From the NCBI GenBank assembly GCA_913053235.1, contig CAJXFT010000014.1:1-38123 (forward strand): a stretch of 38,123 nucleotides of DNA, given 5' to 3'. Of the stretch, positions 33,895-38,123 are shown piece by piece. Source of the stretch: an uncultured Alphaproteobacteria bacterium. GTDB taxonomy: Bacteria > Pseudomonadota > Alphaproteobacteria > UBA828. The notes below the pieces were generated by a model. The model did no database searches. It saw only the letters and a list, made by a program, of their open reading frames with translations, and was not told where the DNA came from. Every line of letters begins with the position of its first letter. Position 1 is the stretch's first letter. The translations under genes and the position numbers were made by a program.

Positions 33895-35426
33895 GCCGCC
33901 CCCAGTTTTGAGCTGCCGCGAACCGGTGCGAGGCGCCGGCGCGCCTCTTCGGCAAGGCGCTTGCGGCGCATGTCAACCGCTTCTTCGCGGGCATTCATCG
34001 CCTGCGCCTCGTTGTCCTTGGCTTGCGCGAGGACATAGCCCACCGGGCGATATTGCGTGCCGGTCAATTCCAGGCTCGAGCTGGCAAGACGGCCCGCGGT
34101 CAGCCGCCGGCCGTTGGCCACGGCGCGGGCAATGCCATCCTCGACGTCTTCCGCATTGATCAGCTTGCCGTCCTTCAGCCAGCCGGTGATGGGCCGGCAC
34201 ATCACCGTGTGATGGCGGATGAAGGAGGTCATGACACGCACATCCAAATGTTCGCCTGAGCCGAGCTCGGCGAATATCAGCGGCGCCACCAGACGGTCGG
34301 TAAAGACATAATCGCCGCGCCGGAGATAACGCGTGCGTTCCATGAATTCCTGATAAACCGAGACCAGCCCGTCACGGCGCTTCGGGGAAAAAAGCGCCGG
34401 TAGCAGAATGTCGGGCGTCAGCAGGCTGTCATGCAGGTCCTTCATGGCATCGTCGCGGCGCCCGATAATGCAGCGATATTCCTCATCCGGCCCGATATGG
34501 GTGGGGCAGATATCGCAGGCAATACAAGGCCGGATCTTGCGCCCGACGGGATTGAGAAGGCTGACATCGGCGTTGGCCGAGTCAAGAAACGGCGCCAGCC
34601 GGGCCGCCATTTCAGCGCCGCGGTCCTGCAGCAGCCAAACCCCCAATCTGGGCAGATCCGAAAGCTCGGCCTGCTTGCCGGCGCCGAGTTCGGCGGCGAC
34701 GCGCGCGATGCGCCGGCCGGTGCCGATGCTGGTATTGATGCCGTAGGAATCCTTGGGCGAGGTGCCGATATCGCCGGCATGGGTGGTGCCGCCATATTGC
34801 GCGGTGGTGTCGGAATCGTTGCCGACGCCCAAGAGGCCAATATCGAGCATGTCGAGCATCTGGTAGATGAGCGTCGTTTCCTGCCCGCCATTGCGTTTCG
34901 CGCCGACGGCGAGCCCGCCGTAAACCTTGCCGGCGAGCGCCTTTTGCAAGCCGTCATCGGCGCGGATCATTTCAATCAAACGCTGGCTGAGCGAGCCGCG
35001 ATCGCCGAAATAGACCGGCGTGCTGAGAAGGATCCCGTCGGCCGCGATGAGCGCCTGCTTGAGCGCCTCCAGATCGGCCACCGTGCCGTCGGCGCGAAAA
35101 TGATTCGAGAGCGCGATATGGTTGATATCGCCGGCCTGGTCGCACACGCCCCACAAGGCGGCGGCGAGAGTTATTTCGCTGTTGGAGAGGCCGCGCAGCC
35201 CCTCGGTCTTCTGCAGCCGCCTGTATATCTGATCGAACGGCAGGCCATCCTTGCGCCCGGCTTCGACGAACTGATCGAGGTGAATTTTCGCCTGCTCGCC
35301 GAGAAAATCATCGAGCCGTTCGCGGCTCGGCAAGGCGGTGATTTCCGCGGCCAGATTTTTGGCCCCGGCTTTCGAACGCGCGGCGCGTAAACTGGCCGAC
35401 AGGCCGAGAATAATGGGCTTGCTCAT
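33891..35426 (-). CDS. Tandem flavodoxin-like oxidoreductase with Isf-like cysteine motif
   Basis: A 511-residue protein with two NAD(P)H/FMN flavodoxin-like regions. The first opens with ILGLSASLRAARSKAG and has TPVYFGDRGSLSQRL at 136-150, the usual FMN-loop sequence. It then carries a variable NDSDTTAQYGGTTHAGDIG segment. The second begins near 295 with Cys301, Cys304, Cys307 and Cys319 (CX2CX2CX11C). This order resembles the compact 4Fe-4S motif of iron-sulfur flavoproteins (Isf), followed by LLTPDILLPALFSP and the flavodoxin-like end. The C-terminal 80 residues are basic. I do not know its substrate. It may supply electrons to the radical SAM enzyme or reduce a sugar intermediate. Gap to the PP-loop gene is 66 bases; the ATP-grasp gene overlaps its stop. 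Confidence 0.8.
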   Translation of the reverse strand: MSKPIILGLSASLRAARSKAGAKNLAAEITALPSRERLDDFLGEQAKIHLDQFVEAGRKDGLPFDQIYRRLQKTEGLRGLSNSEITLAAALWGVCDQAGDINHIALSNHFRADGTVADLEALKQALIAADGILLSTPVYFGDRGSLSQRLIEMIRADDGLQKALAGKVYGGLAVGAKRNGGQETTLIYQMLDMLDIGLLGVGNDSDTTAQYGGTTHAGDIGTSPKDSYGINTSIGTGRRIARVAAELGAGKQAELSDLPRLGVWLLQDRGAEMAARLAPFLDSANADVSLLNPVGRKIRPCIACDICPTHIGPDEEYRCIIGRRDDAMKDLHDSLLTPDILLPALFSPKRRDGLVSVYQEFMERTRYLRRGDYVFTDRLVAPLIFAELGSGEHLDVRVMTSFIRHHTVMCRPITGWLKDGKLINAEDVEDGIARAVANGRRLTAGRLASSSLELTGTQYRPVGYVLAQAKDNEAQAMNAREEAVDMRRKRLAEEARRRLAPVRGSSKLGAA

Positions 35427-35490
35427 GGTCTCGCCTTCCGTGTCTGATGGCTTGATTGTCGCACTCGGATATGGTCCCTACAAGACTAAC

Positions 35491-35505
35491 GTTCAAAAAT
35501 TGAAC
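35491..35505. repeat. Short inverted repeat at the PP-loop gene end
   Basis: GTTCAA and TTGAAC are perfect complements separated by AAA and cover the stop codon of the PP-loop gene (35493-35495). It marks the junction where AT-rich sequence meets the GC-rich flavodoxin gene. There is no T-run, so a terminator is unlikely. Confidence 0.4.
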
Positions 35506-35987
35506 ACCATTGTTTTAGCCAGAATTTCCAAAACACCGGCCTTATCTATGCCCGCTTCCTTGAAGGGTAGTTTGACGATCAGATTGTCATGCTTGGAGCT
35601 GTAACCCTCGCGGTATTCCTCATCGCTTCGAATCGCTACGTAGGAATAGACCGTCGTTCCTCCTTCGAGCATGGGACGTATCCATTGCTCGAAGGGGCGT
35701 AACTTGAGTTGGCGGGTGCACCACCGAGTCTGGGCAGAGGGCAAAAAGCTGTTGTACTGCTTGAGCCAGAAATCGAAATCACGGTCGGGGTTGAGCCGTT
35801 TGATCGGCTTGCCCAGGACGCCCTCCAAGCGCCCCAGGAATTCGTATACCTCCGGCAATTCCTTGCCGGTATCCGTAAAGAAGTACTCAATGTCTATTTC
35901 CGGATGGTACTGGCGCATATGAACCGCCAGCGCCGCGCTATCCCGGCCACCGGATAGGCCTAGGACATGCCTTTCAGCCGCCGCCAT
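35493..35987 (-). CDS. PP-loop ATPase of the PAPS reductase family, apparently C-terminally truncated
   Basis: A 164-residue protein. LSGGRDSAAL at 11-20 is the PP-loop that binds ATP and forms an adenylate. YFFTDTGKELPEVYEFL follows, then RWCTRQLKLRPFE with Cys90, and SYVAIRSDEEYREGY, all typical of the DndC/CysH-like PAPS reductase family. Known relatives continue well past the KEAGIDKAGVLEIL segment with a further Cys-containing domain, but this frame ends 11 residues later in KTMVFNF and a stop. The other frames hold no continuation, and the next gene starts 66 bases on. It is therefore likely a damaged or shortened gene; a functional short form is possible. It overlaps the radical SAM stop by 14 bases. 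Confidence 0.78.
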   Translation of the reverse strand: MAAAERHVLGLSGGRDSAALAVHMRQYHPEIDIEYFFTDTGKELPEVYEFLGRLEGVLGKPIKRLNPDRDFDFWLKQYNSFLPSAQTRWCTRQLKLRPFEQWIRPMLEGGTTVYSYVAIRSDEEYREGYSSKHDNLIVKLPFKEAGIDKAGVLEILAKTMVFNF

Positions 35988-37719
35988 TACGAGGCAGCCC
36001 TTCCTTTAGATCGCATTTACGCCAATAGTTTTTAAGATCCGTACGTTCGAGAAGCCTCGGTATCCATAGTTCCTCTTTCTCACCAAACAGGCGCTTAGCA
36101 CCATCGATTAAATTAGATACATGTTCGCTTTCTAAAGATAGGGAGTAGCAAACCTGCTCATTAAAGGAAACCAGTGGCCCTTCCTTGGCGTTAAGAGTAA
36201 ACCATTGATCAATATTAAATCGAAGTGAAAGTAAGGAGGTTTCCAATGCCCCAGGGCTTTGCCGTATAACCGGGCTCAGATTTCGTGTGGCAATCATCCA
36301 TTTTTCCGCATCTTCTAAGGATTCTTTAATGGTCATATCAGCATCCTGAGAGAGCAATGATCGGATCACCTCGTATCCAAGTTCTATTGCCCCTGAACAA
36401 CAATTCATCATGACTTTTGCGAAAGCCGCGCGGATTAGGTTGTCCCCCTCCCTAAATTCTTTCAGGTTGTTATAATGTGAGGGTTCGAGATAGTGAGCAT
36501 AGATTGCCTCGCGAGATTCAAAAAGTTCCGCTTCTGCATCATGAATGAATTCGGAGTACACATTGGAAACGGGTGTGTCGACACGGCATATTTTAGTCCA
36601 AACGTCCTTGAAAAAATCAAAACGATTAATCTCCAATTCATCCAAGTGGCGCATAAGAGGTTCAAAGAAGCCGTTACTATAAAGTGTGACAACAAATGAA
36701 AAACCGCGGCATTCGAGATAGTCGGGAAACGACATTGTGTTTGTCGCCACGCATATTTCCTCGATCTCGAAACATTTTTCCCCTTGGTATTCACCAAACT
36801 GCCTTGGAAGAATTCTGAATTTTGTGACAAGACCATATTTCTTACGGCTCTCCCTTGATGCTAGACTGGTGCCTTTCAATATCATTGCCGTGTATGGGAT
36901 AAATTTGTTTATTTTTACTTGGATCATTTTTTCTATCCCGTTGAAGAAACTTTTCTTCGTTTCAAGCGGCATTGGATAAATGAGATCCGAGTAAGAATTT
37001 ATCCCGAGTTTAATGAGCTTCTGGTAGATTTCACGAAGTTTTCCATCATCCAGGTTCTTCCTCTTGACGGCGACTAATGTGTCTGGGTTCGTGGATTGTA
37101 CGGAAAGAGAAATAAACAGTTTGCTATCCATTTTCTGGGAGACGCTGATTATACGCTCCAACTGAGACTTGCCTGTTGCAATGTCAAAATTATGCGGCCA
37201 ATTCCATTTCTTGCGAATTTCTCCGATATGTTCAGCGATCTCTTCGTCGCGCTTCAGCATTCCAAAGTTGGAGTCGGCAAAGGCAAGTGTGGATGCGGGA
37301 AAATTTGTCATCCTTTCCGCAATGTAATCCAATTCCGCACAAATTCTCTGCACACTGAATGATGCTATTTTTCTGTACCATTCCTCACCCGCGGCGCAAT
37401 AAGTGCAATGGTAGGGGCAACCCCGAGCGGTTTCCATGAAAGGGAAAAAGCTGCCATCCAGATAACGGTCGAACATTCCGTTGAGATAAGGAGATGGTAT
37501 CACTTCCAGGTCTTGAATTCGCGAAACCGGCATTTCCCAAGCCAGTCTATTTTCAACCGCATTGAATGCCATGACGCCAACGGGCGGGTTCATGGTTAGG
37601 TCTTTGACGCCGCGCCCTTCGAGAAGCCTCCTCAGCAACGCTGTAAAAGGAACCTCTCCCTCCATGGGAATATAAAAGTCAAGATAGGGAAGGTTGGCTA
37701 AATATGCTGTTCTGTCCAA
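35974..37719 (-). pseudogene. B12-binding radical SAM protein, C-terminal part (frame-split)
   Basis: A 581-codon open frame holding the radical SAM domain and C-terminal region of a cobalamin-binding radical SAM enzyme. RGCPYHCTYC at residues 99-108 gives the CX3CX2C cluster ligands (Cys101, Cys105, Cys108). ADSNFGM near 145 and SVQSTNPDTL near 205 are normal barrel segments. The frame opens at a TTG (37719) with no spaced ribosome site. The true N-terminus is the B12-binding piece at 37698-38024 in another frame, joined if the run of eight G at 37741-37748 had nine. The joined protein would be about 683 residues. Such enzymes methylate or rearrange unreactive carbons. Either a pseudogene, a phase-variable gene or a sequence error. 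Confidence 0.85.
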
Positions 37720-38024
37720 CTCCTCTTTGGGAAATTCTGGCCCCCCCCTACACAGGTCGTATTTGGGTTCTGTTTTTTTGCATAATCCCAGATAACCTTG
37801 TTAGCTTCCGTATTCCAACAATAATTCGATAGGGCGACAACATCTGGCTTGGTTTGATTGATGTGCCGAAGGGCATGATCAGGATCGGTCTCGATTGTGA
37901 ACTGAAACGCGTCTTCCCCAAGCTCTTTTTGAGCATATGAGGCGAGAAATCCCAACGCTAAGGGAACAAAATTAGAGTGACGTCCGGCTGTAGTATGTCG
38001 TAGATCAGCAAAAAGGATTTTCAT
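37698..38024 (-). pseudogene. B12-binding domain of the split radical SAM protein, N-terminal part
   Basis: A 108-codon frame from ATG at 38024. MKILFADLR, NFVPLALGFLASYAQKEL and KPDVVALSNYCWNTEAN form the Rossmann-like cobalamin-binding domain found before the radical SAM barrel. It runs to TCVGGG, then reads GQNFPKRSWTEQHI and stops. With one extra G the sequence becomes VGGGPEFPKEEL and continues into the radical SAM frame; GGP-x-F/Y-P is the usual linker here. The DxHxxG histidine motif is absent, as in many members of this class. AGGGGG lies about 15 bases before the ATG, a poor distance. Confidence 0.82.
37741..37748 (-). repeat. G8 homopolymer at the radical SAM frameshift
   Basis: Eight consecutive C on the plus strand (G on the coding strand) lie where the two frames of the radical SAM gene meet. 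Nine (or six) would restore a single frame. Runs this long slip in replication and are also a common place for sequencing error. Confidence 0.9.
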
Positions 38025-38123
38025 CGTTTCTATCGTGACCCCCTTAAATCAAGCATTTCCTAACCGACATTCCCCAGATGACATCCAAATTCGTGGAAGT
38101 CGTACCACTGTCCCATCGCTAAG

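Larger units (their letters stand above)
35427..38123. other. AT-rich, probably acquired segment
   Basis: Base composition drops sharply from the GC-rich norm of the window; the radical SAM coding region uses many A/T-ending codons and Lys, Ile and Asn, unlike all neighbours. The change on the left falls in the 66-base gap before the flavodoxin-like gene. The segment runs to the window end. The last 99 bases (38025-38123) hold no supported gene, only the leader of the radical SAM gene and perhaps the end of an upstream frame. Confidence 0.75.

Noticed and set aside
38060-38123. Minus-strand frame reading MGQWYDFHEFGCHLGNVG then stop, possibly the end of an upstream gene
   Set aside because: Only about 20 codons are visible and there is no recognisable domain; more sequence to the right is needed to support it.

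Overview
The window comes from a high-GC alphaproteobacterium, probably a free-living, non-rhizobial lineage. The evidence is a ChvG/ChvI-type two-component pair, an Hsp20 gene overlapping a DUF1150 gene, a DUF1674 (SDHAF4-like) gene diverging from rsmB, and a TAXI-type TRAP transporter. No tRNA, rRNA, CRISPR array or insertion sequence is visible. Genes are packed tightly, and no gene-free stretch exceeds about 205 bases.

Layout. 1-4291 (minus): an isochorismatase-family hydrolase, then a TAXI-TRAP uptake operon (solute-binding protein, fused 4TM/12TM permease, universal stress protein cut by the window edge). 4423-9482 (plus): a nitroreductase, then a redox block of adrenodoxin-type ferredoxin-NADP reductase followed by two-subunit 2-oxoacid:ferredoxin oxidoreductase korA-korB, which together could pass electrons between 2-oxoglutarate oxidation, ferredoxin and NADP(H). 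9485-17456: housekeeping and accessory genes, namely a PPOX-fold protein, a zinc-ribbon/DMT fusion, an alpha/beta hydrolase, Bax-inhibitor YccA, ThpR, a small zincin, an SDR, an EamA transporter and a secreted peptidoglycan-binding helical-repeat protein. 17661-18358: Hsp20 and DUF1150. 18361-21797 (minus): chvI-chvG-M23-like protein, an envelope stress cassette. 21906-22774 (minus): a secreted nuclease-like protein and DUF1674. 22863-26581 (plus): rsmB-rpe-heparinase II/III.

26597-38024 is a surface-glycan type locus. It has three GT4 glycosyltransferases, an asparagine synthase-type amidotransferase, a methyltransferase on the opposite strand, and a minus-strand run of B12-binding radical SAM protein, PP-loop ATPase, tandem flavodoxin-like protein with an Isf-like cysteine motif, ATP-grasp enzyme and GT4. 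I regard this last set as the best candidate for an undescribed biosynthetic module. It would build or modify an unusual sugar or sugar-linked group, but the product is unknown.

The last 2.7 kb is clearly AT-richer than the rest and shows damage. The radical SAM gene is split by a one-base frameshift in a run of eight G, and the PP-loop ATPase appears to lack its C-terminal half exactly where base composition changes. Other notable points are a 26-bp tandem duplication of the TGATG coupling site between chvG and the M23 gene, loss of the HxH histidine in that M23 protein, a Trp-rich in-frame duplication in the zinc-ribbon transporter, and a well-formed promoter and terminator around yccA.
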